Positions 1-7,546 of a DNA stretch of 18,705 nt are shown here, piece by piece (within the stretch, counting starts at the first letter, position 1; each line of letters starts with the position of its first letter). This stretch comes from Acidobacteriota bacterium (GTDB taxonomy: Bacteria; Acidobacteriota; Blastocatellia; Pyrinomonadales; Pyrinomonadaceae). The notes beneath the pieces were generated by a model that saw nothing but the letters and a program-made list of their open reading frames with translations, did not search any database and had not been told where the DNA came from. The DNA is taken from assembly GCA_029862725.1 (NCBI GenBank), contig JAOTWT010000010.1, forward strand, positions 1-18,705. Reading direction: 5' to 3'. The position numbers and the translations under genes are program-made.

Positions 1-3000
1 CGGGAGATTACGGGTCAAACAACCATAAGTTTGACTTTGGCTTCGTTCCCGCAGCCGGCGCATTTCCTGTTTATTCGCTTGGAAACCGGGTTTGGTTCGA
101 CACCGACAATGACGGGATCATCGATCCGGCAGAAAGCGGCGTGTCCAACGTTTCGGTCAGTATATTTCGCGATTCAGATGGGAACGGATTGCCGGATTCG
201 CCCGGCTCGCCTGTCTCCACCGTTTCGACAGACCCGGGCGGCTATTACCGTTTCGATTCATTGACGCCCGGCACATATGTTGTCCGGATCAATCCTTCCA
301 ATTTCGGACCTTCTGCGGTCCTTGAAGGCTACAGGAATACATCCGGGATCAATACGGCCGATGCGGAATCGTTCGGTGCTGGTGCTAATGCGGAGAACGG
401 GGTCGATCCGAATCCGGCAAATGGAGTGTTAACCAACGGTATTCTCAGTAATCCGGTGACTCTTTCGGCATCTGCCGAACCATTTAACGAGGCCGATGTG
501 CCGACCTCGGGCCTTTACGCCGGCCAGGGAGGTTTTGACCGCTATGCCGATATGACCGTCGATTTTGGCTTCTACGGACTTCGCCTATCGGGAACCGTCT
601 GGGACGACCGCGGGGCGGGCGCCGACAATAATGACGGACAATTGGATACAGGGGAAGCTCTTCTGCCCGGCATTGTCGTCAAACTTTATGACAATACCGG
701 GACCGAAGTACCCGTCGGCCCGGATGGAAAACTCGGCACGGCCGACGATGCTCCAGGCGGCGTGGTTACCGACGCCAGTGGTAATTACGTGTTTGATTGC
801 CTTGCACAAGGTAACTACCGGGTTGTTATCAACCCCGTCGCGGGCAGCTCCAGCACGCCTACAGAATTGAATCCGAATCTTAATGGCGATTCAAATGACA
901 ATGGTTACCCCGACAATACATCTTTCTATCCGGGCATGCTGATCAGCGGTATGGTCACGCTGACCCCCGGTTATATAGGAGCGGCGGGAAACAACGTGGT
1001 GTCGATGTCGATCGGTCGTACGGCCGACCCGACTGTTGACTTTGGTCTTATCCTGGCGCCGACACAAGTCAAAATGGACCGCCTTGAAGCGTTCTACAAA
1101 GGCAACGATGTCGTACTCGAATGGAGCACCGGCGGTGAGGCGGACAATCTCGGTTTTAACGTCTACCGTTCGACCGGCGGCGGAAGCGAACTCCTCAATC
1201 CGGCCCCGATCGCGGGTAGCATGCTGCGTACAAACGTGAAGATGAATATCACCGGAGACGACTATCACTGGGTAGACGGCGATGCACAACCTGGAGCCTT
1301 GTATTATCTAGAAGATATCGATCTAAACGGAACGCGTACCCTGCATGGTCCGATCCGTCCGAAGTTCGAGGTTTCGCAAAAGGCCGATGCGGTGAGTTCT
1401 CCTCTGATGGATGAAATCGGGCGCGGCGAAACTGCCTTCGAACAGAAATACGTTGTCGTTGAACAAGGCTACGACTCTCTCTATTCAGAGGGTCCGGAGA
1501 ACGGCGATCCGCGCGCTCAGCGCAAGATAGCCGCAACCGGCGGAGTCAAGATAATCGTCCAGGGGGACGATCGCTACCGGGTCTCGTTCGCTCAACTTCG
1601 GGCCGCCGGGTTCGAAATCGATTCGGATAGGGCAGCGTGGCAGCTTTTTGTCGATGGAACGGAAGTTCCGATGACGATCGAAGGAGAAAAGGAAACCGGC
1701 CACATCGAGTTTTACGGTAAAGGCTTCGATTCGAGGTTTACCGATAAACAGGTGTTCTACCTGATCTCAGGCAATACAATGGGCAAACGGCTGCAGAAGG
1801 TGCGCGAAAAAGCGGCCGAAGAACCGGATTTGCGGAGCTTCAGGGTTACATCCGTCCGAAAGGACCGCGTTCTCTATGTATCCTCCATCTTAAACGGTGA
1901 TCTCGAAAACTGGTTTGGACTGCCTGTGATGTCTTCTGCGGATGCCGTCCAGGAGATCGAGGCTTTGGCGCCGCACTCGGGTGCGTCGGAAAATGCAAAA
2001 TTGCGAGTAAGCCTGCAAGGGCTTTCGGATACGGATCATCTGGTCAACGTGAGCTTTAACGGCGAACTTTTGGGCAGCGTAAGCTACACGGCGAAGGAAA
2101 ACCGCGAGTTTGAGTTCGAGGTGCCGATGTCTCTGGTTGCCGACGGAGCCAACTCGTTATCGCTTCGGGCCGCCGGCGGATCTGACGATGTCAGCGTGAT
2201 CAGCGAGGTAAATCTCAGATACTCGCGGATGTACGAAGCTCGCGGAGGACAGCTAAGGTTCTCTGTCGATGCCGGTCGTTCCGCTCGTATCGAAGGATTT
2301 GCCCAGGCCGATATCGATGTTTACGAACTCGGTCAAGACGGTCGGGCGGTCAGGAAGCTGCTCGTCAACACCGAACAATTCGAAGGCGGATATGCCTTTA
2401 CGGTAAATGCCAGGGGGCAAAAGAGAGAATTTGCCGCATTCGAGCGGGGCTATCTGTCCCGAAAGCAGCCCGCTGTTGAAAGAGACTTTCCGAGTGCATG
2501 GAACCGTTCCAAGAATGGCGCGGAGCTTTTGATAATTGCCCCGCAACAATTCGGAAAACCTGCCGCCAGGCTAGCGGAAATCCGTTCCGAACAGGGTTTC
2601 AAAACCGCAGTAGTTTTTGTCCAGGACATTTACGACGAGTACGGGTTTGGACGAAAATCGGATATCGCAGTCAGGACTTTCCTGGAAGATGCGTCGGCGA
2701 AGTGGTCAAAATCGCCGAGGTACGTGATCCTGTTTGGCGACTCGAGTTATGACATGCGGAATTCGCAGGGGCAGGTGGACCGCGACCTCGTCCCGACCCG
2801 GCTATTCGATTCGACTAATTTGGAAACAGCCAGCGACGCTTGGTTTGTCGATTTTGACGGTGACGGTATCGAGGATATTCCAGTGGGGCGTCTGCCGGCC
2901 GGAAACCTTGAAGAGGCTCACGCGGTGATCGCCAAACTCGAGCGATATGACCGTCAGAGCGACCGGAAGAACCGTACCAACCTTCTGGTAGCGGACCGGG

Positions 3001-3521
3001 GGTTTGAGGGCTTAAACCAGCAACTCGGGACCCTGCTTCCGGCGGGTGTTAAAGCGGTCAGGTTGAATCGTTCAACGTCTTCCGATCCCGTACTCCACGA
3101 TCGCATTATCGACGGAATAAACAATAATGCGATGGTCGTAACCTATTCCGGTCACGGGTCGGCAAAAATCTGGGCGAGCAGCCGCGTTTTCAATTCAAAC
3201 GACGCTGCGAGTCTCGAAAACAGCAGGCTCTCGTTCTTTATGGTGCTCTCGTGTCTCAACGGATTTACCCACAACATGGGATCGAACAGTATCGGCGAAG
3301 ACCTGTTTATGTCGGGAAACGGAGCCTTTGCCGTCTGGGCCTCGTCCGGGTCGACCTACACGAACAACCAGATAAGCATGGGTGAAACGGTCACGCGCAG
3401 GATGTTCGGCGGCGTGACACGAATCGGCGACCTGACACGCGAGGCGAAGCTTTCGACCGACGACCGTGATGCCCGTATGACATGGCAACTTATCGGCGAT
3501 CCCACGACTGTGATCAGGTAA
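1..3521 (+). CDS. Secreted C25-family (gingipain-type) cysteine peptidase with SdrD-B-like domains, 5' partial
   Basis: The frame is open from the first bases of the window (codons from position 3) with no stop, so the true start lies upstream. A GTG at 141 would cut through a domain and is not the start. Seen in order: the end of a preceding domain, two SdrD-B-like beta domains (about 78-580 and 585-1050, marked by GNRVWFDTDNDG and SGTVWDDRG plus GNYVFDCL), an Fn3-like segment (about 1060-1370, DNLGFNVYRS), a long beta-rich spacer, then the C25 catalytic region from about 2520. The likely catalytic His is in YSGHGS (codon 3153-3155) and the Cys in VLSCLNG (codon 3252-3254), as in gingipains. 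The protein ends 'LIGDPTTVIR', right after the catalytic region, with no visible sorting domain or membrane anchor. Probable role: an extracellular or surface protease. The family call is firm; substrate and export route are unknown. Confidence 0.88.
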   Translation, partial: GDYGSNNHKFDFGFVPAAGAFPVYSLGNRVWFDTDNDGIIDPAESGVSNVSVSIFRDSDGNGLPDSPGSPVSTVSTDPGGYYRFDSLTPGTYVVRINPSNFGPSAVLEGYRNTSGINTADAESFGAGANAENGVDPNPANGVLTNGILSNPVTLSASAEPFNEADVPTSGLYAGQGGFDRYADMTVDFGFYGLRLSGTVWDDRGAGADNNDGQLDTGEALLPGIVVKLYDNTGTEVPVGPDGKLGTADDAPGGVVTDASGNYVFDCLAQGNYRVVINPVAGSSSTPTELNPNLNGDSNDNGYPDNTSFYPGMLISGMVTLTPGYIGAAGNNVVSMSIGRTADPTVDFGLILAPTQVKMDRLEAFYKGNDVVLEWSTGGEADNLGFNVYRSTGGGSELLNPAPIAGSMLRTNVKMNITGDDYHWVDGDAQPGALYYLEDIDLNGTRTLHGPIRPKFEVSQKADAVSSPLMDEIGRGETAFEQKYVVVEQGYDSLYSEGPENGDPRAQRKIAATGGVKIIVQGDDRYRVSFAQLRAAGFEIDSDRAAWQLFVDGTEVPMTIEGEKETGHIEFYGKGFDSRFTDKQVFYLISGNTMGKRLQKVREKAAEEPDLRSFRVTSVRKDRVLYVSSILNGDLENWFGLPVMSSADAVQEIEALAPHSGASENAKLRVSLQGLSDTDHLVNVSFNGELLGSVSYTAKENREFEFEVPMSLVADGANSLSLRAAGGSDDVSVISEVNLRYSRMYEARGGQLRFSVDAGRSARIEGFAQADIDVYELGQDGRAVRKLLVNTEQFEGGYAFTVNARGQKREFAAFERGYLSRKQPAVERDFPSAWNRSKNGAELLIIAPQQFGKPAARLAEIRSEQGFKTAVVFVQDIYDEYGFGRKSDIAVRTFLEDASAKWSKSPRYVILFGDSSYDMRNSQGQVDRDLVPTRLFDSTNLETASDAWFVDFDGDGIEDIPVGRLPAGNLEEAHAVIAKLERYDRQSDRKNRTNLLVADRGFEGLNQQLGTLLPAGVKAVRLNRSTSSDPVLHDRIIDGINNNAMVVTYSGHGSAKIWASSRVFNSNDAASLENSRLSFFMVLSCLNGFTHNMGSNSIGEDLFMSGNGAFAVWASSGSTYTNNQISMGETVTRRMFGGVTRIGDLTREAKLSTDDRDARMTWQLIGDPTTVIR

Positions 3522-3561
3522 TCCCCCGCGGGTCCGCGATCAGAGTTAAGATCGTCATTAC

Positions 3562-3602
3562 AAGGAACGGAAGCTGCCCGAAGCTTTCGTTCCTTTTTTT
3601 TC
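3562..3602 (+). terminator. Rho-independent terminator after the C25 peptidase gene
   Basis: A 14-bp stem (3562-3575 with 3582-3595, one G-T pair) closes a 6-nt loop and runs straight into a T tract up to 3601. It lies 40 nt after the peptidase stop codon on the same strand. Confidence 0.9.
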
Positions 3603-3695
3603 TTGAGGGAGAGAAAACGGGTGCAGCGGCCAAAAGGGTCCCCGATACCTGTTCTTCTTTTCAAACAAGATTCCTGTTGATAGAATCACCGTGTT

Positions 3696-4046
3696 ATGTC
3701 AAAAAACAAGGATTTTCGATTTTCGGGCGCAGTAGATCACCTGGCGGTGAAATGTGAAAACCTGGAACGCGATATCGAGGAATACAAGCGGCTTGGGTTC
3801 TCGGTCGAATCTCATTTCGAGGATTGGGCGATGATGCGCGATTCGCATGGATTCGGGATCGCGCTGCTTCCACCGGGCTCGAAACACCCCCCTCACATCG
3901 CGATGCGGGTCGATACGATGGCAGAACTCGAAGCTGCCGCCGAAAAAGAAGGCCGTCCTGTAAAACGACATCGCGATGGGACTTACAGCTTTTACACAAA
4001 AGGCGTAAGCGGCCAGATCATGGAACTGATCTGGTTCCCCGACTGA
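3696..4046 (+). CDS. VOC-superfamily (glyoxalase/bleomycin-resistance fold) small protein
   Basis: 116 residues, one betaalphabetabetabeta-type module pair typical of single-gene VOC proteins. Visible signature residues are H15 in 'AVDHLAVKC', H67 in 'HPPHIAMRV' and E110 in 'GQIMELIWFPD', which sit where VOC enzymes place their metal ligands. Family members include glyoxalase I, extradiol dioxygenases and antibiotic-binding proteins; nothing here chooses between them. The ATG has only a weak upstream ribosome site. It follows a strong terminator, so it is probably transcribed from its own promoter between 3603 and 3695. The next gene downstream is about 700 bases away, so it appears monocistronic. 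Confidence 0.8.
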   Translation: MSKNKDFRFSGAVDHLAVKCENLERDIEEYKRLGFSVESHFEDWAMMRDSHGFGIALLPPGSKHPPHIAMRVDTMAELEAAAEKEGRPVKRHRDGTYSFYTKGVSGQIMELIWFPD

Positions 4047-4249
4047 ATGCTGAGGTCTAAATCCACTCTTCTCGTCTTTTGGCAACCTCTGGGTATTTCA
4101 CATCGATAGTCGAAATGGATGTTGAATGTTCGCGCCTTTGGCGCTTTGGACATCGAAACTGGCGTCCGAAAATTGCAACTTTGCATCCTCGTTCCTAATC
4201 TGGACTTTTTGCAACGGGCTCGTTAGTCAGTACCGAGTGCGGTTTGTCT

Positions 4250-4268
4250 GCAGGCTCCCCCAGCCTGC
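4250..4268. repeat. Perfect 7-bp hairpin GCAGGCT/AGCCTGC
   Basis: The stem at 4250-4256 pairs with 4262-4268 around a CCCCC loop, just upstream of the coding remnant. No T tract follows, so it is not a classic terminator. It could be one member of a dispersed intergenic repeat, but no second copy is seen in this window. Confidence 0.5.
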
Positions 4269-4288
4269 TTTGTGCGAAGCGGGATTAA

Positions 4289-4543
4289 CTCCGGCAGTTT
4301 CCGAGAATCGTAATCGGTCTTAAAGATCAAGCGTTCGATACTTGGACTCACAACGCCTATGCCAACGTCTATGAACTCGGTTATCTCAGCAAAAGCGCGG
4401 CTGGCGGCTTTGATTGTTTCTACGGCCCTTTGGAAGGAAATTTACTGAGATTGCGTTCGAGAAAAGACAAAGACGGAAACTACCGTGAAGTCGTTGTCGT
4501 TTCGAAAACCTATCACGACGGTCAACACAGATCGTTGAGGTGA
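4289..4543 (+). pseudogene. Start-less coding remnant, unrecognised C-terminal fragment
   Basis: An 84-codon open frame runs from just after a TAA (4286-4288) to a TGA at 4541-4543. Its translation looks like real protein ('DTWTHNAYANVYELGYLSKS', 'GGFDCFYGPLEGNLLRLRSR', 'DGNYREVVVVSKTYHDGQ'), with balanced composition and many aromatic residues. There is no ATG, GTG or TTG start near its 5' end, no ribosome site, and no matching open frame upstream. I read it as the surviving 3' end of a degraded or recombined gene. I do not recognise the family. The rest of the 4047-4744 gap shows no other coding-like frame. Confidence 0.45.
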
Positions 4544-4675
4544 CAAAGGGTAAACCGTATGCCCGGGTCGCAAACGAATACATTCAGCTGGTTAAAAATA
4601 GTCGCGCCTTGCCGGGGGCGTTTCGGATCGTTATTGCTTTTGGTTTTTCTTGCTCCGGCAAAAGATAGAATCTTG

Positions 4676-4704
4676 TTGACGGCGAAAGTTTCCTTTGCTA
4701 CATT
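4676..4704 (+). promoter_or_regulatory. Sigma70-type promoter for the PqqD-knottin gene
   Basis: TTGACG at 4676-4681, a 17-bp spacer, and TACATT at 4699-4704. Predicted transcription start is near 4711, giving a leader of about 34 nt with a GGAG ribosome site at 4736-4739 just before the ATG at 4745. Confidence 0.6.
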
Positions 4705-4744
4705 CCGAGACATTCAAAAAATTCTTGGTTGACATGGAGAGAAA

Positions 4745-5248
4745 ATGTCTAAGAAAAATAGGGGTCAGGATATCGGTGTCAGAACTTTGCCACGAGCGAG
4801 GACAGAAAATATCGTCGTACAGGAATACGGCAGTGACGTCCTTGTATACGATTTGGCAACGGATAAGGCCCACCATCTAAATTCAACTGTTACAGCGGTT
4901 TGGAGGAAATGCGATGGAAAGACATTGTTTGAGGAAATGGCTCAGAGCCTTGAAAGTTCCCTCAAGACAAAAATAGATCCAGATTTTGTATGGATGGCCC
5001 TGGACGAATTGGACAAAGCCGGACTGTTGGGAGAAAAGATCGCGGCAGATACGGGGCCGGTTTTATCAAGAAGAAAAGTTCTGGTGCGGTATGCTCCGTT
5101 GGCAGCGGCTTTGCCGGTTGTAATGTCTTTGGTTGCGCCGCCCGCAGCCTTTGCTCAGAGCTGCGTCGCAATGGGTGATCCCTGTATGGTCAATCTTCCA
5201 CCGGATTGCTGCCCGGGACTGTTCTGTGAAGGAGGCTCATGTATATAG
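4745..5248 (+). CDS. PqqD/RRE-domain protein with internal Tat-like export segment and knottin-like six-Cys tail
   Basis: 167 residues with three parts. Residues about 19-96 form a PqqD-like winged-helix domain ('DVLVYDLATDKAHHLNSTV', 'AVWRKCDGKT', 'ALDELDKAGLL'), the fold used as a RiPP recognition element. Residues 108-137 read as a twin-arginine-like signal: SRRKVLV, a hydrophobic stretch, then an AFA cleavage-type motif. Residues 138-167 carry six cysteines at 140, 147, 155, 156, 161 and 166, spacing C-X6-C-X7-CC-X4-C-X4-C, the order seen in inhibitor cystine knots. The ATG is supported by a GGAG site and a good promoter. The next gene, a 2OG/Fe(II) oxygenase, lies 91 bases downstream. 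Inference: cleavage after A137 would release a 30-residue disulfide-rich peptide, the rest acting as leader and export guide. No radical-SAM partner, peptidase or ABC exporter is adjacent. PqqD fold is well supported; knottin folding and RiPP status are not proven. Confidence 0.75.
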   Translation: MSKKNRGQDIGVRTLPRARTENIVVQEYGSDVLVYDLATDKAHHLNSTVTAVWRKCDGKTLFEEMAQSLESSLKTKIDPDFVWMALDELDKAGLLGEKIAADTGPVLSRRKVLVRYAPLAAALPVVMSLVAPPAAFAQSCVAMGDPCMVNLPPDCCPGLFCEGGSCI

Positions 5249-5261
5249 ATGCCGCTCTGAC

Positions 5262-5316
5262 GTCTTGCACCCTACAAGACTCGTTGCGTTCAGTTTCAAT
5301 ACCTCCCGGAAACTGA
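5262..5316 (+). promoter_or_regulatory. Two hairpins between the knottin gene and the oxygenase
   Basis: Hairpin 1 is GTCTTG/CAAGAC (5262-5267 with 5275-5280). Hairpin 2 is TCAGTTTC/GAAACTGA (5290-5297 with 5309-5316), whose loop contains CCTCCC. There is no T tract after either, so they are not ordinary terminators. They could stabilise or uncouple the precursor part of the message from the oxygenase part. Confidence 0.35.
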
Positions 5317-5339
5317 GAGTCATTTGATGGTTACTTTAG

Positions 5340-5954
5340 ATGCCAACAGCTGAGTTTTTTAGCCAATTTGGAATAGTAGCGTTCAAGGATTTTCTTGATA
5401 GCAGTTTATGCACTGAACTGTGTGACGCTATCCGGGATTCATCAAGGCAAAAAGGGATGATCCGCAATTTGGATAGTGCCGAAGACATAGTTGATGAGCA
5501 GATAAAAAAGCGAAGCGAAGTCAGCAAACCTAAAAACGAACTGGTCGAGAGAGTCACCGGCAAACTCAACAAACTGCGTCCGTTATTGGAAAAATCCTAC
5601 AATTTGAAACTAACGGGCGTACAGCCGCCAAAGTTTTGTCTCTACGAAACAGGCGATTACTACCGTTTCCATATTGACGCAGGAGAATACAAGAATATCG
5701 GAGAATACGCGACTCCCAGAAAGGTCTCGGCGATCGTCTTTCTAAACGAAGAATCCCAGGTGCCTATGGAAGGCAAATACAGCGGCGGGAATCTTACTTT
5801 TTATGGGCTGATGCAAAAAGAAGCTTTTTCGAAATTCGGACTTCCGCTTGTGGGCGAGGAGGGGATGCTGATCACGTTTCCTCCAAATCTCGGGCATGAA
5901 GTAACCGAAGTGACGTCCGGAGAACGATACACGATTGCGACATGGTTCGTTTAG
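5340..5954 (+). CDS. 2-oxoglutarate/Fe(II)-dependent oxygenase (prolyl 4-hydroxylase-like fold)
   Basis: 204 residues. The facial triad is visible: H111 and D113 in 'YYRFHIDAG', distal H186 in 'LGHEVTEV', with R196 ten residues later to bind the 2-oxoglutarate carboxylate. The 'YETGDYYRFHIDA' and 'YSGGNLTFYG' motifs resemble P4H/PKHD-type hydroxylases. The family inserts oxygen into C-H bonds of amino-acid side chains or small molecules; the substrate here is not known. An in-frame TAG directly precedes the ATG, fixing the start, yet no good ribosome site is seen. It is co-directional with the PqqD-knottin gene 91 bases upstream, so a role in modifying that peptide (Pro, Asp or Asn residues are present) is a plausible inference. 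It converges with the minus-strand gene that ends 7 bases downstream. Confidence 0.85.
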   Translation: MPTAEFFSQFGIVAFKDFLDSSLCTELCDAIRDSSRQKGMIRNLDSAEDIVDEQIKKRSEVSKPKNELVERVTGKLNKLRPLLEKSYNLKLTGVQPPKFCLYETGDYYRFHIDAGEYKNIGEYATPRKVSAIVFLNEESQVPMEGKYSGGNLTFYGLMQKEAFSKFGLPLVGEEGMLITFPPNLGHEVTEVTSGERYTIATWFV

Positions 5955-5961
5955 CAGGCGG

Positions 5962-6435
5962 TCACTTTCGAAACTTCATAACGACCTTTCGCACCGAACC
6001 CGCGTCGTAGGAGTATGTCGCGAGGTATCTCGAGCGCGATCTGTAACCAACGGCAAACTCGACTATTCCCTCAAAAGACCAAAGCATCCTGATGCCCTTT
6101 ATCGCGGTTTGCGGCAAACGATAACGCTCCGGTATTTCGCACATCCAGTAGACCGATCTAAAGGCTATGCTTTTGTGTTTTCCGCCTGGTATTTCGTATG
6201 TCTCTTCCCCTGAATAATCGGTGAAGGGCGGCGACGCGGTTTTGACTTCAAAGTCGGGCTGGTCGCCGTCTTCCGACTTCCTGACGTCGAAAATAACATA
6301 CTCATACTTCCCGGCACTCCTGTTTTTAACCCGCGTTATCGAACCCGGCTCTCTACAGGGTTCGGCGAATATAATGCCGGAAGACAGAAGGGTTATTGTG
6401 ATTGGGATAAGCAATCTTGAAATGTTCATTTTCAT
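5962..6435 (-). CDS. Secreted protein of unknown function, possibly AMIN-like
   Basis: 157 residues. The N-terminus has Lys residues, a hydrophobic run ('LLIPITITLLSSGIIFA') and a probable cleavage after IFA, so it is likely exported. The mature part is beta-rich; its end ('AIKGIRMLWSFEGIVEFAVG') loosely recalls AMIN-like domains, which end in a similar 'F.G.v.f.iG' strand pattern. I would not name it on that alone. Two cysteines are present in the mature protein (in EPCRE and WMCEI). ATG codons at residues 1 and 3 are both possible; the first is preceded by an A-rich GAAAAAAG stretch. It converges on the oxygenase with 7 bases between stops and no visible terminator. Confidence 0.65.
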   Translation of the reverse strand: MKMNISRLLIPITITLLSSGIIFAEPCREPGSITRVKNRSAGKYEYVIFDVRKSEDGDQPDFEVKTASPPFTDYSGEETYEIPGGKHKSIAFRSVYWMCEIPERYRLPQTAIKGIRMLWSFEGIVEFAVGYRSRSRYLATYSYDAGSVRKVVMKFRK

Positions 6436-6560
6436 ATTTCTTTTTTCAGGCTATGCGGCTCTTTTGATGATTTATTTCAACGTCGACCGAAGACTTTGTA
6501 ACAAATTACACTTATTTGCCGTAGACGTCGATTTTCGCGTGCAAAATGCCGGCATTGGTC

Positions 6561-6566
6561 TATAAT
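6561..6566 (+). promoter_or_regulatory. Perfect TATAAT -10 box ahead of the lipoprotein gene
   Basis: TATAAT lies 31 bases before the ATG at 6597. No convincing -35 box is seen at 16-18 bp spacing. Its position shows that an upstream in-frame ATG at 6546 would precede the transcript, supporting 6597 as the start. Confidence 0.45.
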
Positions 6567-6596
6567 CCTGATCAAATAAACTCCGGGAGAAAGACC

Positions 6597-7124
6597 ATGA
6601 AAAAGTTCTTATTTTTTGGTGCGCTCATGCTTGTCACATCCCTTGCCCTTGCTTGTTCGACAGCTCCGGATAATTCGAATTCGAACACCGTGGCGTCAAA
6701 CACATCGCAAAATGAGGAGCCGGGAAACAAGGCCGCCGAGGAAAGCGGCGATGAGGATTCCGGCGAAGAGTCCGCTTCGGATAGCAAAGATCATGATTCC
6801 GACTCCGGACACGATTCAGGTGCAGATGGCTCCAAACCGGGAGATGACGAGGGCGAGTCGGATGCTAACGACAAGAGATCGGGTTCTAATGACGAGGACG
6901 ACGGTCTCGTTAAAAAAGCCGCTGAAGGTACCAAAGACGGTGTAAAGACCGGGGCGGAAAAGACGAGCGACTTTTCGAAAACGGCTGCGCGCAAGACCGG
7001 GAGTGCGGTCAAGCAAGGTGCAACAAAGACCGCCGAGGTTTCCGTAAAAGGGGCCAAAAAGACTGCCGGCGCGACCAAGAAGGGCGTAAAGAAAGCCGGT
7101 AGTGCGGTCAAAAAGGTCTTTTGA
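6597..7124 (+). CDS. Lipoprotein with acidic then Lys/Ala-rich low-complexity halves
   Basis: 175 residues from the ATG at 6597, chosen because GGGAGA (6585-6590) lies 6 bases before it and the signal sequence starts there; an in-frame ATG at 6546 has neither. A lipobox 'SLALAC' puts the lipidated Cys at residue 20. After an Asn/Ser linker the protein is strongly acidic (Asp, Glu, Ser, Gly). From about residue 100 it turns basic, with repeated 'KKGVKKAGSAVKK', 'KTGSAVKQGATKTAE' type segments of about 11 residues, reminiscent of amphipathic LEA- or apolipoprotein-like helices. The two oppositely charged halves could pair within or between molecules. No catalytic motif is seen. Role unknown: an envelope-anchored charged or stress-type protein is a guess. 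Confidence 0.75.
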   Translation: MKKFLFFGALMLVTSLALACSTAPDNSNSNTVASNTSQNEEPGNKAAEESGDEDSGEESASDSKDHDSDSGHDSGADGSKPGDDEGESDANDKRSGSNDEDDGLVKKAAEGTKDGVKTGAEKTSDFSKTAARKTGSAVKQGATKTAEVSVKGAKKTAGATKKGVKKAGSAVKKVF

Positions 7125-7546
7125 AAAAGCTGACCTGTAGAGGTTGTTGAGGTCCATGCGGTTGCGGCCAGTCGTAACTGTTTGCCTTGGTCGACCTCTT
7201 TAGGGCGGCTCGCGATATCCTTCTCCCTGACCCCCCTGATCATCGATCATTGCCAGCGCGAACCGTTCTAACAACCCATCCATCGGCCGTTCTTTACTCT
7301 TTCCGAAGAGGTATTTCCATTTTTTTTGCTCGTTGTCTCGCTATCGAAGGCGCTCGAAATCGTTGTTACCGCTAACCTTCCAACCGCAGCGTTCAATCCG
7401 GGTATGCAATTCTTTTGTGGACTTTTATACGGATTGCGATATGATTTCCGCAAATATAGCAATTCCAATTAAATAGATTTCGTTCACCCTTACACGCAGT
7501 ATCGGTGCGGCAAACTGGCCAAACCAAAGGGTTTTGGGGAAAGATT
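7125..7546. other. Intergenic region without a recognisable gene
   Basis: About 420 bases. An AGAGGT...ACCTCT pairing (about 7139 and 7194) brackets roughly 50 bases just after the lipoprotein gene and could be a weak 3' structure. A TATGAT at 7440-7445 may be a -10 box for the symporter gene, but its -35 match is poor. No coding frame looks real. Confidence 0.4.

Noticed and set aside
3699..4085. 128-codon minus-strand open frame opposite the VOC gene
   Set aside because: The plus-strand frame carries the VOC metal-ligand pattern; the antisense frame has no recognisable features.
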